Part shown: piece after piece, positions 53,443 to 63,310 of the stretch
Numbering within the stretch: position 1 is the first letter of the stretch
Layout: every line of letters starts with the position of its first letter
Source of the DNA: JALOLV01 sp046295175
Lineage (GTDB): Bacteria; Bacteroidota; Bacteroidia; Cytophagales; Spirosomataceae
Assembly: GCA_046295175.1 (NCBI GenBank)
Contig: JBKBNY010000007.1
Span: 234,196 to 298,195, forward strand
Reading direction: 5' to 3'
Length of the DNA stretch: 64,000 bases
Program-made: the position numbers and the translations under genes
Notes under the pieces: generated by a model
What the model saw: the letters and a program-made list of their open reading frames with translations, nothing else
The model's database searches: none
What the model was told of the DNA's origin: nothing

Positions 53443-54855
53443 TTACTTCTTCAAAATATATTCAAGCGGTACACAGCAATTTGGAGCAACGGTCGCTTTC
53501 TCTAATATAAATGGGCAACAACCTTGAGTTGGGCATTTAAACGTCTTGGTCGTATAACTAAAACGGCCCAAAGAAGTTACTTGCAATACGCCAGATGTTG
53601 CACCCGCAATAACTGTATCGTTTTTGTACCATTGCGAAATATCTAATTTGGAATCTTCAATCATCAATTGCATTCCAAATGGTTCGGTTTCAACTTTTAT
53701 CGGAATACTCATACAGGCACGTGTAAAATCATCTTCTGTATCAATCCCATTATTCACATTAGAATCTGTATCTTCTTGGTCAGCACTGAATACCTCGGCT
53801 TCTACATACCAAACACCATTCTGAATAGGTTGATATGTTACATTCAATACACAGCTATCGCCTGCGGCTAATTCTGGAATCGTCCACATGTTACTATCAA
53901 AAGTACCCTTCGTACAATTCTGTGAGTTTTTTACCACAAAAGGTGGAGTATAAGGTATCTTTAATAGCACTTTAATATTAGTTGCGTTTGTAGCACTTTC
54001 ATTTTTTAGGGTGAATGATATTACCCCATCTTTTTCTTTTTCAACAATTCGATTTTGAGAGAATGATTTGAGTGAAAGGTCGGTAGTGATGTTATTCTTT
54101 CCTTGTGTAATTGTTTTAATTTCAGTTTCTGAGAGGGTTCGGTTCCAGATAGCGAAATCGTCAATTTTACCATTAAACCCTTCATCTTCACCAATTTCAG
54201 GCGAGATATTTCCAAATACCATTTGGGTGAATACTGGTAGATTTTGTCGATTCCCCGTAATTACTTTATCCAATACTCCATTGATATATATTGAAAATTT
54301 ATCATTGTTTTTTACCACAGTTGTATGAACCCACGTATTAATCAAACGAGTCGAATTTGATTGACCATTATCATAAATTACATCCCAATCTCTGTTACTC
54401 GGGTTACTCCCAACTAATAATGCATATTTGTTATTCCAAGAAGCATTAAATGGTTGGTTACTCCCATACATTGTAAATACAGTTCCGTTATGAGGGCTTG
54501 TATTAAACACAATTTGGCTATCATTTACATTATTAGGGTTTAAAAATGAATAGGAATTAGTCCAGAAAGAGATGGTGTAGTTATCCCATCCGTTATTAAA
54601 GAATTTGTCATTTATGCTAATTCTACTGTCAATCCCATTAAACTCGAATGCACCGTTAGGGTTACCGAAACGGTCGGTGGTAGAGGTCGCTTTCAGAACT
54701 ACTCCGTGGTGATTGTTACCACTTAAATCATTAGCATTTCCACTAAAATCCCAATATCCAATCAGATTACTTTTAGGTAAATAAGTGGGTAATTGCCCAA
54801 ATAAAATATTTGAGTAAAAAATAGAAATAATTAAAAAAAGAAGTCTTTCACTCAT
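53443..54855 (-). CDS. Secreted LamG-domain protein
   Basis: 470 residues. Signal peptide MSERLLFLIISIFYSNILFG|Q. Residues about 25-245 are a LamG/concanavalin-like fold: LIGYWDFSGNANDLSGNNHH at the start, IDSRISINDKFFNNGWDNYT, MVFGNISPEIGEDEGFNGKI and IDDFAIWNRTLSETEI at the end. About 260-400 resembles a DUF11/CARDB beta module (VISFTLKNESATNATNIKVL). The C-terminal Cys-rich part (CPTQGCCPFIL, NCCVPLEYIL) is unlike the neighbour's coathanger tail. It is paralogous in the LamG part to the gene at 54928. Confidence 0.8.
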   Translation of the reverse strand: MSERLLFLIISIFYSNILFGQLPTYLPKSNLIGYWDFSGNANDLSGNNHHGVVLKATSTTDRFGNPNGAFEFNGIDSRISINDKFFNNGWDNYTISFWTNSYSFLNPNNVNDSQIVFNTSPHNGTVFTMYGSNQPFNASWNNKYALLVGSNPSNRDWDVIYDNGQSNSTRLINTWVHTTVVKNNDKFSIYINGVLDKVITGNRQNLPVFTQMVFGNISPEIGEDEGFNGKIDDFAIWNRTLSETEIKTITQGKNNITTDLSLKSFSQNRIVEKEKDGVISFTLKNESATNATNIKVLLKIPYTPPFVVKNSQNCTKGTFDSNMWTIPELAAGDSCVLNVTYQPIQNGVWYVEAEVFSADQEDTDSNVNNGIDTEDDFTRACMSIPIKVETEPFGMQLMIEDSKLDISQWYKNDTVIAGATSGVLQVTSLGRFSYTTKTFKCPTQGCCPFILEKATVAPNCCVPLEYILKK

Positions 54856-54927
54856 AGTGCAGATAAGTTTATTGTAGAGAAATTTTTAATAATCTCTTAG
54901 CAAAAACCACACCATTTTCTAATCTTA

Positions 54928-55941
54928 TTACTCACAATTTGTAGATTGAGCTGCAATTTCTGTTTTGAAAATTGCCCCTGAGTTTACTTGAAAACCTGCG
55001 TTTAATTCAATTGATGATTTAGCATTGTAAGTTAGATTTGCCGAACCTGTAATCTTATTTGTAGCTATGATTTTCCCGTTATTACCTAAAGCACTCTTTT
55101 GGTATGTACCTGCGTTATAATTATCTTCTGGACTTGATAGACTTAGTAAACTGGTGCAGATAGTTGAGTTATATAACGCTGTAATCTCCGACTGCGATAA
55201 AGCCCTATTCCAAATGCCAAAATCATCTAATTTACCTAAAAAGCCTTCAAATGATTCAGAATTTGCGGGTATTTCAGGAGAAATGTTTCCGAATACCATT
55301 CTACAAAAATAGGAATTAGCCGATAATGAGCTTACCACTGTTTTATCCAAGACTCCATCTACGTACAATCGGAATGTATTGTTTGACTTTACCAATACGA
55401 TGTGTTTCCAAGTATAAATCGCTCTGAAAGTATTTGAATAACCATTTGAAAGAACCATATCCCACGCTCTAAAGATAGGGTTAGAGTTAGCCAAAAATAC
55501 ATATCTGTTATCCCAAATAGAATTAAAAGGGTTATTATTTCCGTATCCAGTTATGGCAATACCATTATGTAGATTGGTATTAATAATAATTTGGCTATCG
55601 TTATAATTATTCGGATTATTATAATTTGTAGAATATGTCCAGGCTGAAATCGTGTAGGAGTTCCAACCAACATTAAAAAAAGCATTGCTTACGTCTATCC
55701 TTGCATTCGAACCATTAAACTGGTAGGCACTGTTGGTCTGTCCAAAGCGGTCAGTTGTCAGATAAGCATTCGAAGCTACACCATGATTATTGTTCCCACT
55801 GGCATCATTGGCATTTCCGTTGAAACCCCAATAACCAACTAAGCCATTACTGGGTACATAGTTAGGGATTTGGCAAAAGCTGTTTGTAGTAATTTTTAAA
55901 AGCAGTATAATTAACGTTAATTTTTGATAAGTGGTGGTCAT
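54928..55941 (-). CDS. Secreted LamG-domain protein with coathanger tail
   Basis: 337 residues from the ATG at 55941 (MTTTYQKLTLIILLLKIT); the frame opens 16 codons earlier. LamG fold at about 30-265 (LVGYWGFNGNANDASGNNNH, SYTISAWTYS, KLDDFGIWNRALSQSEIT). The tail has SSIELNAGFQVNSGAIFKTE, the same 3-coathanger stack type as at 30038, 36100 and the remnant at 41546. Likely exported; glycan-binding is the usual role of LamG domains. The gene is tandem to its paralogue at 53443. Confidence 0.8.
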   Translation of the reverse strand: MTTTYQKLTLIILLLKITTNSFCQIPNYVPSNGLVGYWGFNGNANDASGNNNHGVASNAYLTTDRFGQTNSAYQFNGSNARIDVSNAFFNVGWNSYTISAWTYSTNYNNPNNYNDSQIIINTNLHNGIAITGYGNNNPFNSIWDNRYVFLANSNPIFRAWDMVLSNGYSNTFRAIYTWKHIVLVKSNNTFRLYVDGVLDKTVVSSLSANSYFCRMVFGNISPEIPANSESFEGFLGKLDDFGIWNRALSQSEITALYNSTICTSLLSLSSPEDNYNAGTYQKSALGNNGKIIATNKITGSANLTYNAKSSIELNAGFQVNSGAIFKTEIAAQSTNCE

Positions 55942-56070
55942 TATAAAAAGTTTTGCACGGTAAAAATACAAACATTTTGGTAATCGCAAATTTTAAAACT
56001 ATAAAAAAATATAGAATCTACTATGTGATTTAGGTTTTATTACATCAACTTTATTCAGACTCAATCCGAA

Positions 56071-56844
56071 TTAGATTGGTAAATAGACAGACTGTTTATT
56101 GGTTTGTATTATCAACTTTTTTATTACTCTACTTTTTTTTCGAAACTTCCACAAAACAACCGTCAAAAACAGAGTATCTTTCATTGCTTGTCTAACAATT
56201 TTCCAAGAAGCACCTTTGCTAACACCTGCTTCTCTTGGTAGATATTTTGATTTCACTTCATTGACTTTACATCCTGAACGAAGCAATTTTGCACATATTT
56301 CGCTTTCAATCAACGAGCTTTCAATTTCATAAGGGCAAATCTGCTTCATGTTTTGATTTTTATACACTTTTACCCAGTTTACGTCTTTTAAATCAAAACC
56401 ATTGATAAATAAATTTAATTTGCGATTAAAATAAGAAAGGGCATTTCGAGCTAAAGTATAAGTAGTATTTTCTTTTCGATAAAATGAAATAAAAGTATTT
56501 GCAGGAATATGCTCATGTACCAACAGTTCTTCTACATCAAACTGCCCGTCTGCTGGTACAGCACAGACGTTTTCATATTGTACATTATCATATCCGCTAC
56601 GAAGTGCCTTACCTATCCCTAAATTAGTTTCATGAATAACTGCTCTTACAAAATCTACTTCTTTAGACAGTTGTTCAACTACTTTTCTTGAACCATCGTC
56701 ACTTCCATCATCTACGATTACAATTTCATAGGTTGACGCAATTTTTTCGAGAACTTCTCTTGTATGAAGTACCACTTTGCGTACGGTTTCGGCCTCATTG
56801 TAACAAAAGACAATCACCGACCAAGTTTGTTTTTGAGTAATCAT
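56071..56844 (-). CDS. Family 2 glycosyltransferase
   Basis: 257 residues. GT-A signatures are WSVIVFCYNEAETVRKVV, YEIVIVDDGSDDGSRKVV and the nucleotide-binding VCAVPADGQFDVEE (D-G-Q standing for the DxD); the dolichol-phosphate-mannose-synthase-like class fits. No membrane span is obvious except a basic, hydrophobic C-terminal stretch (FLTVVLWKFRKKSRVIKKLI). It starts 3 bp after the aminotransferase stop and is last in a four-gene operon, presumably adding the sugar made by it to a lipid or glycan. Confidence 0.88.
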   Translation of the reverse strand: MITQKQTWSVIVFCYNEAETVRKVVLHTREVLEKIASTYEIVIVDDGSDDGSRKVVEQLSKEVDFVRAVIHETNLGIGKALRSGYDNVQYENVCAVPADGQFDVEELLVHEHIPANTFISFYRKENTTYTLARNALSYFNRKLNLFINGFDLKDVNWVKVYKNQNMKQICPYEIESSLIESEICAKLLRSGCKVNEVKSKYLPREAGVSKGASWKIVRQAMKDTLFLTVVLWKFRKKSRVIKKLIIQTNKQSVYLPI

Positions 56845-56847
56845 AGC

Positions 56848-57957
56848 CTAATAGTTATTTATGGTTTCAATTATATACAGCACTTCCTCATCTTCGAGTT
56901 CGGCAAACATCGGTAGAGTTACACAATGCTCTGCCAAATATTCGGCATTTGGCATATCGCCCTTTTTGTAACCTAAGAAATTATACGCTTTCTGTAAATG
57001 ACACGGAACTGGGTAGTGTAATCCTGCTACGATGCTATTATCAGCAAGATATTTCATGAATTGCTCTCGGTCATTGGTTGTTATGACAAATAGGTGATAA
57101 GCCGATTGGGTTCCTTCAAGTTGTTTCTGAAACTGTATTTTTGGATTATTTATTTGATTAAAATACATATTGGCAATCTCACGTCGGCGATTATTCCATT
57201 CGTCCAGATAGCGAAGTTTTATATCTAAAATAGCCCCTTGAAGTCCGTCCATCCGCATATTATAACCGATTTCGTCATGATAATACCTTTGGGTTGAGCC
57301 ATGATTTTTTAATTTATTGATATGCTGATAATATCTTTCGTTATTTGTTGTAAGTCCACCTGCTTCTCCGTAAGCACCAAGGTTTTTACCGGGATAAAAA
57401 CTAAAGCATGCCAAATCTCCAAATTTACCTACTTTTTGCCCTTTATAGTAGGCTCCGTGTGCTTGGGCGGCATCTTCTATCAAAAAAAGATTATGTTTAT
57501 CGGCAATTGCTCTGACTCTATCAATATCAAACGGTTGTCCGTAAAGATGCACCCCAATAATTGCCTTGGTCTGTGAAGTTATTTTTTCTTCAATTTTATT
57601 TGGGTCAATTTCCCATGTATCGCTTGTACAATCAACAAATACAGGGGTTGCTCCAGCATGAGAAACACCCCATGCAGATGCAATAAAAGTATTAGCGGGT
57701 ACAATCACCTCATCACCCTCACCCACTCCAATCGCCAACATCGCCAGGTGTAAAGCTGTAGTGCCATTATTACAAGCCATTGCATAATTTGTACCACAAT
57801 ATGTGGCAAAGTTTCTCTCAAATTGCTCAACGTATTTTCCACCAGAAAAGGCTGTTTCTGAAAAAACTTTCTGAGTTGCTTCTAAAACTTCTTCTTTGAT
57901 TTGTTGGTACTGTTTTTTTAAATCAAGAAATGGTATTGTAAGTGTTTGTACCTCCAT
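56848..57957 (-). CDS. DegT/DnrJ/EryC1/StrS sugar aminotransferase
   Basis: 369 residues of a PLP-dependent enzyme. Key blocks are LDLKKQYQQIKEEVLEAT at the start, CNNGTTALHLAMLAIGVGEG, EDAAQAHGAYYKGQKVGKFG, and the Schiff-base Lys in FSFYPGKNLGAYGEAGGLTT, then YNMRMDGLQGAILDIKL. It converts a 3-keto or 4-keto nucleotide sugar to an amino sugar; together with the adjacent dehydrogenase and acyltransferase it resembles WbpE. Its start shares one base with the stop of the acyltransferase gene. Confidence 0.92.
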   Translation of the reverse strand: MEVQTLTIPFLDLKKQYQQIKEEVLEATQKVFSETAFSGGKYVEQFERNFATYCGTNYAMACNNGTTALHLAMLAIGVGEGDEVIVPANTFIASAWGVSHAGATPVFVDCTSDTWEIDPNKIEEKITSQTKAIIGVHLYGQPFDIDRVRAIADKHNLFLIEDAAQAHGAYYKGQKVGKFGDLACFSFYPGKNLGAYGEAGGLTTNNERYYQHINKLKNHGSTQRYYHDEIGYNMRMDGLQGAILDIKLRYLDEWNNRRREIANMYFNQINNPKIQFQKQLEGTQSAYHLFVITTNDREQFMKYLADNSIVAGLHYPVPCHLQKAYNFLGYKKGDMPNAEYLAEHCVTLPMFAELEDEEVLYIIETINNY

Positions 57958-58454
57958 TATTTTTCAATTTTACGGATTATCTTGGCTGGGTTACCAGCCA
58001 CAATCACATTATCAGGAATATCTTTTGTTACCACAGACCCAGCTCCTACTATCGAACCCGCTCCGATGGTTACTCCACACAAAATCGTAACGCTCGAACC
58101 AATAGATGCCCCTTTGCGAATGTAAGTTTGCTCCATCTTCCAGTCCTGTTCAGTTTGCATTGAGCCATCATCGTTGGTCGCCCTCGGAAAAAGGTCATTG
58201 ATAAATGTAACATTATGGCCAATAAATACATTATCTTCTATTTCTACTCCTTCGCAAATAAAACTATGGCTCGAAATCTTACAGTTTTTACCGATGATTG
58301 CCCCTTTCTGGATTTCAACAAATGTCCCAACTTTAGTATTATCTCCTATTTCACAGCCGTAAGCATTCACAAAATCATAGATTTTTACATTATCACCAAC
58401 CTTTACATTTTTAAGGTTTCGTTTAGCCGAATCTTCGTTTATAACTTGCATCAT
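57957..58454 (-). CDS. Hexapeptide-repeat acyltransferase (WbpD-like)
   Basis: 165 residues built of left-handed beta-helix hexapeptides: VKIYDFVNAYGCEIGDNTKV, IGKNCKISSHSFIC, IGSSVTILCGVTIGAGSIVG and AGSVVTKDIPDNVIVAGNPA. The His (around ISSHSF) and length fit sugar O/N-acyltransferases such as WbpD/FdtC. The likely reaction is N-acetylation of the 3-amino group made by the aminotransferase. It overlaps its neighbours by one base on both sides. Confidence 0.88.
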   Translation of the reverse strand: MMQVINEDSAKRNLKNVKVGDNVKIYDFVNAYGCEIGDNTKVGTFVEIQKGAIIGKNCKISSHSFICEGVEIEDNVFIGHNVTFINDLFPRATNDDGSMQTEQDWKMEQTYIRKGASIGSSVTILCGVTIGAGSIVGAGSVVTKDIPDNVIVAGNPAKIIRKIEK

Positions 58455-59458
58455 TATAATTTAATTTCCTTACCGCCTTTACTAATAGACTTTTGTGCAG
58501 CCTCTAATATTTTTACCACTTCTAAACCTGCCAAGCCATCTACAAAAGGTTTTGAGCTTGATTCGACAGCATTAATAAAATCTCTGGACATTACCGAAAG
58601 TGCCTCAATTTGCTCTATTTTGGGTAAATGAATATCCCCTGTTCGGTAATCTATCAACATCCGGTGTTTTTCTTGTTCGGTCTTAATTTGATAGCCCGAG
58701 TCATAGATTTTTATTTTCTCGGTTGGTTCTACGTCATCATACAATACCATTTTCTTATCGCCACCCAGTAAAATTCTTCTGATTTTAACTGGAGAAACCC
58801 ACGAACAAGTAAAATGAGCCATAAAATTCGACTGATAGCCTACGCTCATATAAGCGATATTTTCAATCTTATTTGCTGTATGGGAGCGGCCAGTGGCCAT
58901 TACGCTTTGTGGCTTTTCTGAAATCAGATGGTTTAGAATCGAAATATCGTGCGGAGCTAAGTCCCAGATTACATTTACATCAGACTGAAAAAGACCTAAA
59001 TTTATTCTCGTTGAGTCAAAGTACTGAATATTTCCGAGTTCGCCAATTTCTACCAGATTTTTTATTTTACGGACAGCCCCCGTGAACAAAAACGTATGGT
59101 CTATGGCAATAACTAAGTTTTTCTGGATGGCAAGATTTATAAGTTCATTGGCTTGTTTTACTGAAGCTGTAAAGGGTTTCTCGACTAGGATATGTTTCCC
59201 TTTTTGGAGTGCTTTTTTGGCAATTGGATAATGTAGCGATACTGGTGTTACTATTATGACAGCATCAATATTTTTATTATTTAAGAGACTATCTACTGAG
59301 GTTGTAGTGCCTACATTTGGGTAATTTTTTCTTACTAAATCAAGGCGTTCAGTTCTCTGGTCGCAAACTAATTGTATATTACAATTTGGTGTATTGTAGA
59401 AGTTTCTTAGCAGGTTTACACCCCAATAGCCATAGCCGATAATACCGACGTTAATCAT
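58454..59458 (-). CDS. Gfo/Idh/MocA sugar dehydrogenase (WbpB-like)
   Basis: 334 residues from the ATG at 59458 (MINVGIIGYGYWGVNLLRNF); the frame opens 9 codons earlier. The Rossmann fold GIIGYGYWG, the EKPFTASVKQANELI block and the downstream WDLAPHDISILNHL give the family. It would oxidise C3 of a UDP-sugar and in this operon probably acts before the aminotransferase. First gene of the four-gene unit. An inverted repeat at 59481-59535 precedes it. Confidence 0.9.
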   Translation of the reverse strand: MINVGIIGYGYWGVNLLRNFYNTPNCNIQLVCDQRTERLDLVRKNYPNVGTTTSVDSLLNNKNIDAVIIVTPVSLHYPIAKKALQKGKHILVEKPFTASVKQANELINLAIQKNLVIAIDHTFLFTGAVRKIKNLVEIGELGNIQYFDSTRINLGLFQSDVNVIWDLAPHDISILNHLISEKPQSVMATGRSHTANKIENIAYMSVGYQSNFMAHFTCSWVSPVKIRRILLGGDKKMVLYDDVEPTEKIKIYDSGYQIKTEQEKHRMLIDYRTGDIHLPKIEQIEALSVMSRDFINAVESSSKPFVDGLAGLEVVKILEAAQKSISKGGKEIKL

Positions 59459-59480
59459 TTTTTTTTGAGTTAGAGTAAAG

Positions 59481-59535
59481 GGCATACAATTTGTGTAAAT
59501 CGTATTTTACTCATTCAATTTACAAATTGTATGCC
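59481..59535. repeat. Long inverted repeat between YfhO-like and dehydrogenase genes
   Basis: GGCATACAATTTGT (59481-59494) and ACAAATTGTATGCC (59522-59535) pair over 14 bp and a few more inner bases. It could end the YfhO-like transcript or regulate the operon that follows. No T-run is seen. Confidence 0.55.
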
Positions 59536-59556
59536 AATTCTCAAAATCACAGATTT

Positions 59557-62043
59557 TTAGGATATTGGTTCGATTTTATTGCTTTTCTTTTTAAGTTTTG
59601 GCAATAAAAAAATCGCACAAACAAAAATCCCCAAGCTTAATAAAGAAATCAGCGTTCCTGTAGATTTATGAGGGTCTTCAAAGGTCAGTTCTATTTCGTG
59701 CTGCCCTTTTTCTATAACAGTACCCATTAATCCTGTAAATAAAACTTCTATTTTAGTGTCTTTCCCATCTACTTTGAGATTCCAGCCTTTATCATACGGA
59801 ATTGAGAAAAACATTATTTTCTTCTGTGTTAGATTGATTTTACCCTTGATGTTATTCGAGTTATAAGATTCAATCTGTAAGGTGTCTTTTTTGAGATTAT
59901 TTGTCCATGAAGTCAAAGTATCAAAAGTCATAGCTCTTGTAGAATCTATCGTTTTGATTTCCGAAAGACCATTTAGAGAACCTACTAAATCTTTATTAAC
60001 AACCGCAACCTGTAAAAAACCACGATGCTTGCCTTCTTTGCCCATTTTTAAGAAGTTTTCTTCGGTCATAAATTTATCGTATGTTACCCCAAGCGGTAAT
60101 GTTCGATTGACTCTCAGGATTTTCACATCTTTTACCATTCCGACCGAGTCAATATCTTGTCCGCGATAAATACTTACATTTGGGTTTCGAGATAAAATGT
60201 ATTTTACACCGCATAATTTCATTGCAAACGGAGCTCCCATTAATCCGTTTACCCAACGCGTACCGTTTTCACCAGCCATCGGCAACTCGTTGATGTTCTT
60301 CATAAACCTAATGTAGTTGATATTATGAAATGAATGGTAAGAGCGAGTACCTTTGTATCCCTGTATTTTGGCATCATTAAAACTACCATGGATTGCCAAG
60401 CCTGATAAATAATCTTTTTCGACTCGGTAAAATCCTTTGTCTTTATCTGAGATATACTTCAGAGCATCTATTGTTGCGTCATTATAACCAACCGATTCAT
60501 AAATGTCGGCTTTTTTTGCATAGTCGCGTTCATATATTGGTTTAGTTGAAAAACTATATAACTCAGCACAAGACAATCCTAATAACATAAATAAAACTGG
60601 AATACGCAGAGCTTTACTATTGAAACCTAATACTAACACAGCATTTGCAATAATAAATAATATTATTGTAGTTCGTTGGCTCTTAACAAGGTTGTAAGCT
60701 TGGGCGTCAACACTCAACAGTAAAAATAATAGCATCAGTACAGTTCCACCTAAAACCCAAATATTAACTTTATTTCCTTCATAAATTTTATGTAAGGCCA
60801 TCATGGCGTAGTATATCAACAGCAATACAATTATTAGCCCTAATGCTCGGTAATAATCACCTGTAAAAAGCCAAAAAGCATATCTAAAAAAAGGAAAAAC
60901 TAAAGTAAAGAAGAAAAACACGAGAACACTACCATAAAAAATTCGTTGCTGGCGACTCAAGAATACAAATAATTGTGGTACTAAAATTAAAACCAACATG
61001 CCACAATAAAGCACTGGAGCTTCCATGTAATTCATCCAGCCTCGGTATGTAGTTGCAGAACCTTGAAGATTTGTCGAAAATGTCCGCATGATATTTGTCG
61101 AACGCTGTAGCGAATCTGCCAAATCGAATATTGGGGTACTACTCAATCTATTGGTATAGGCAAATTCTCCTGTTCCTCTTGGACTGTCCAACATTTGTTG
61201 AAGATTGCTCCATATCAGAAAAGAGCCTAATCCTAAGCCCACTATCCCAATTAATCCAAACATTAATAGATTAATAGCCCATTTTTTGAAGTCAAAAACT
61301 TCATTGGCACTCTCTCTTAGTAAAGTATATATTAGCGTTAAAATGGCTACAAAGTACAAATCAAAAGGTTGATGAATACCTACTAAAGCTACTACAATCG
61401 GATAGTAATACCATTTTTTGTCCGATAAATATTTCTCAATAGCAAACAGTGTAAATGCCATTTGCATTACCTCTGCTGGAAATATATTTACACACCAAGA
61501 GCCATAAAGTACCATGTAGCCACTGAAGGCATAAAATAACCCACCCAGTAGTGATGGATAAAAATGGAGCTTTAAAGCTCTCAAAAAACCATAAAAAAAG
61601 CCCCCAGCCAAAAGTGTAAAAACAATCTGAATCCAGACCATACCTGCTGGCACATCATTCTGGAAGAAAAAATAAAGTATAAATGTAGAAATAGGTTCAA
61701 ACCAAAAAGGATATAAATTTTGACCAAGCCCTTGATTAAACGACCATTGGGGCGTACCCTCTTTTAGCAAATAGTTAATATGATGCACATAATTTGGATA
61801 ATGTGTGTTATATGCATCGCTACCAATATCTTTATAAACAAACAAATATTTTCCCGATATAAAATCTTTATAAAGTACAATTGTTAAAATAAGCATTAAT
61901 ACACCAAAGAATATTATTCCCTGCCAATTAGAAACACTATCAAATAGATTTTTTACTGGTTGTACAACTTGATTATTTTCATTTACCGATATATTCTCGA
62001 TTTTATTAGCTATCGGTCTCTGATTGCTCTTTTTCTTACTCAT
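59557..62043 (-). CDS. YfhO-like multispan membrane protein
   Basis: 828 residues. After a soluble N-terminal tail (residues 1-35) there are about thirteen hydrophobic spans to residue about 510, then a soluble region and one last C-terminal span. Near the N-terminus it has FVYKDIGSDAYNTHYPNYVH and the PQWSFNQGLGQNLYPFWFEP loop, the marks of YfhO/GT-C-type membrane enzymes that modify teichoic acid or other glycans with lipid-linked sugars. Precise acceptor unknown; placement beside the sugar operon suggests a surface-glycan role. Confidence 0.8.
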   Translation of the reverse strand: MSKKKSNQRPIANKIENISVNENNQVVQPVKNLFDSVSNWQGIIFFGVLMLILTIVLYKDFISGKYLFVYKDIGSDAYNTHYPNYVHHINYLLKEGTPQWSFNQGLGQNLYPFWFEPISTFILYFFFQNDVPAGMVWIQIVFTLLAGGFFYGFLRALKLHFYPSLLGGLFYAFSGYMVLYGSWCVNIFPAEVMQMAFTLFAIEKYLSDKKWYYYPIVVALVGIHQPFDLYFVAILTLIYTLLRESANEVFDFKKWAINLLMFGLIGIVGLGLGSFLIWSNLQQMLDSPRGTGEFAYTNRLSSTPIFDLADSLQRSTNIMRTFSTNLQGSATTYRGWMNYMEAPVLYCGMLVLILVPQLFVFLSRQQRIFYGSVLVFFFFTLVFPFFRYAFWLFTGDYYRALGLIIVLLLIYYAMMALHKIYEGNKVNIWVLGGTVLMLLFLLLSVDAQAYNLVKSQRTTIILFIIANAVLVLGFNSKALRIPVLFMLLGLSCAELYSFSTKPIYERDYAKKADIYESVGYNDATIDALKYISDKDKGFYRVEKDYLSGLAIHGSFNDAKIQGYKGTRSYHSFHNINYIRFMKNINELPMAGENGTRWVNGLMGAPFAMKLCGVKYILSRNPNVSIYRGQDIDSVGMVKDVKILRVNRTLPLGVTYDKFMTEENFLKMGKEGKHRGFLQVAVVNKDLVGSLNGLSEIKTIDSTRAMTFDTLTSWTNNLKKDTLQIESYNSNNIKGKINLTQKKIMFFSIPYDKGWNLKVDGKDTKIEVLFTGLMGTVIEKGQHEIELTFEDPHKSTGTLISLLSLGIFVCAIFLLPKLKKKSNKIEPIS

Positions 62044-62098
62044 TATTATTAGATTTGAAGGGATTATTTTAAAGCCAATCTACAAATACCTTACCAAC

Positions 62099-63310
62099 TT
62101 ACTCTACATAATCTAAGTCTTTGGTAAACGTCTCTTTAAGCGTTGAATTTGCCCAAAAAGCTGCTCCAAACGTAACAATCCCGACGATGATTGCTGCTTT
62201 TATCAAATCGCCGTCAAGCCATTTAGTGAGGGTTTGGTGTATAATAGTAATTGGTACAGCTGCTCCACGGGCAAAGTTCGGTATAGTTGTAGCTACCGTG
62301 GCTCTAAGGTTTGTTCCGAATTGCTCAGCCGACATCGTAATCAATACAATCCAGTACCCCGAAGCCGCCCCCATGATAGCACAGGTTATAAAAACTGCGG
62401 TGTTTGTTGCTCCCCACAAGTTGAGATACACAAAACACATTATCATACAAATACCTTGAAATATGAATATCGTTTTACGGCGACTTTGTAGTTTTTGGCT
62501 CACAAAACCGCTGAGCATATCGCCAAAAGCTAAACCAGCATAGACGTACATCACAGCTTGCCCTGCCGTTACTTTTCCTTGGATTCCGAGAGCTTTTGCC
62601 ACTTCTGGAGCCATTTGCATCAGAATCGTAACCATAAAGAAAATCGGAAATCCGATGAGCATACAGGCCAAATATCGTTTAAATCTGTCCTTCTTTGCAA
62701 ATAAACTAATAAAATTACCCCTTTCTACTCCTTGCTCTTTTGCTTTTTTAAACATTTCAGATTCAAAAATCCCGATACGTAACAATAACAAAAGAAGGCC
62801 CATACCACCACCAAGATAGTAAGCGTATCTCCAGTAGAATGCGTCACCCACCAATGCTGCTACAACTGCCCCCGAAGCCCCAACCATTGCCAAAATAGAT
62901 GTACCATATCCTCTGATTTCTTTAGGCATAGACTCGGCAACTATGGTTACACCAACTCCCAACTCACCAGCTAAACCAATTCCGGCTAAAAACCTAAATA
63001 CACCGTAAGTCCATACATCATTGACGAAGCCATTGGCGATATTTGCTAATGAATACAGGATAATAGAACCAAAAAGTACCGAAAGGCGTCCTTTTTTATC
63101 CCCAAGTATCCCAAAAAGAACACCCCCGATGAGCATTCCGACCATTTGTACATTGAACAAAATAAGTCCAATATCGGTATTTTGCTGACCAACCAATCCT
63201 AATTCTTCTAAACTGGATTTTCTTAAAACAACGAAAAGTATTAAATCATAAGCATCAACAAAATAGCCCAAAGCAGCTACTAAGACTAATAAAATAGTAG
63301 ATTTTTTCAT
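62099..63310 (-). CDS. MFS transporter
   Basis: 403 residues with twelve hydrophobic spans. MFS signatures are GVLFGILGDKKGRLSVLFGS between helices 2 and 3, FRFLAGIGLAGELGVGVTIV in helix 4 and SMPKEIRGYGTSILAM after it; the sugar/metabolite-type subgroup is likely. Inner membrane. It is upstream of the YfhO-like gene by 55 bp in the same direction. The substrate cannot be told. Confidence 0.88.
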   Translation of the reverse strand: MKKSTILLVLVAALGYFVDAYDLILFVVLRKSSLEELGLVGQQNTDIGLILFNVQMVGMLIGGVLFGILGDKKGRLSVLFGSIILYSLANIANGFVNDVWTYGVFRFLAGIGLAGELGVGVTIVAESMPKEIRGYGTSILAMVGASGAVVAALVGDAFYWRYAYYLGGGMGLLLLLLRIGIFESEMFKKAKEQGVERGNFISLFAKKDRFKRYLACMLIGFPIFFMVTILMQMAPEVAKALGIQGKVTAGQAVMYVYAGLAFGDMLSGFVSQKLQSRRKTIFIFQGICMIMCFVYLNLWGATNTAVFITCAIMGAASGYWIVLITMSAEQFGTNLRATVATTIPNFARGAAVPITIIHQTLTKWLDGDLIKAAIIVGIVTFGAAFWANSTLKETFTKDLDYVE

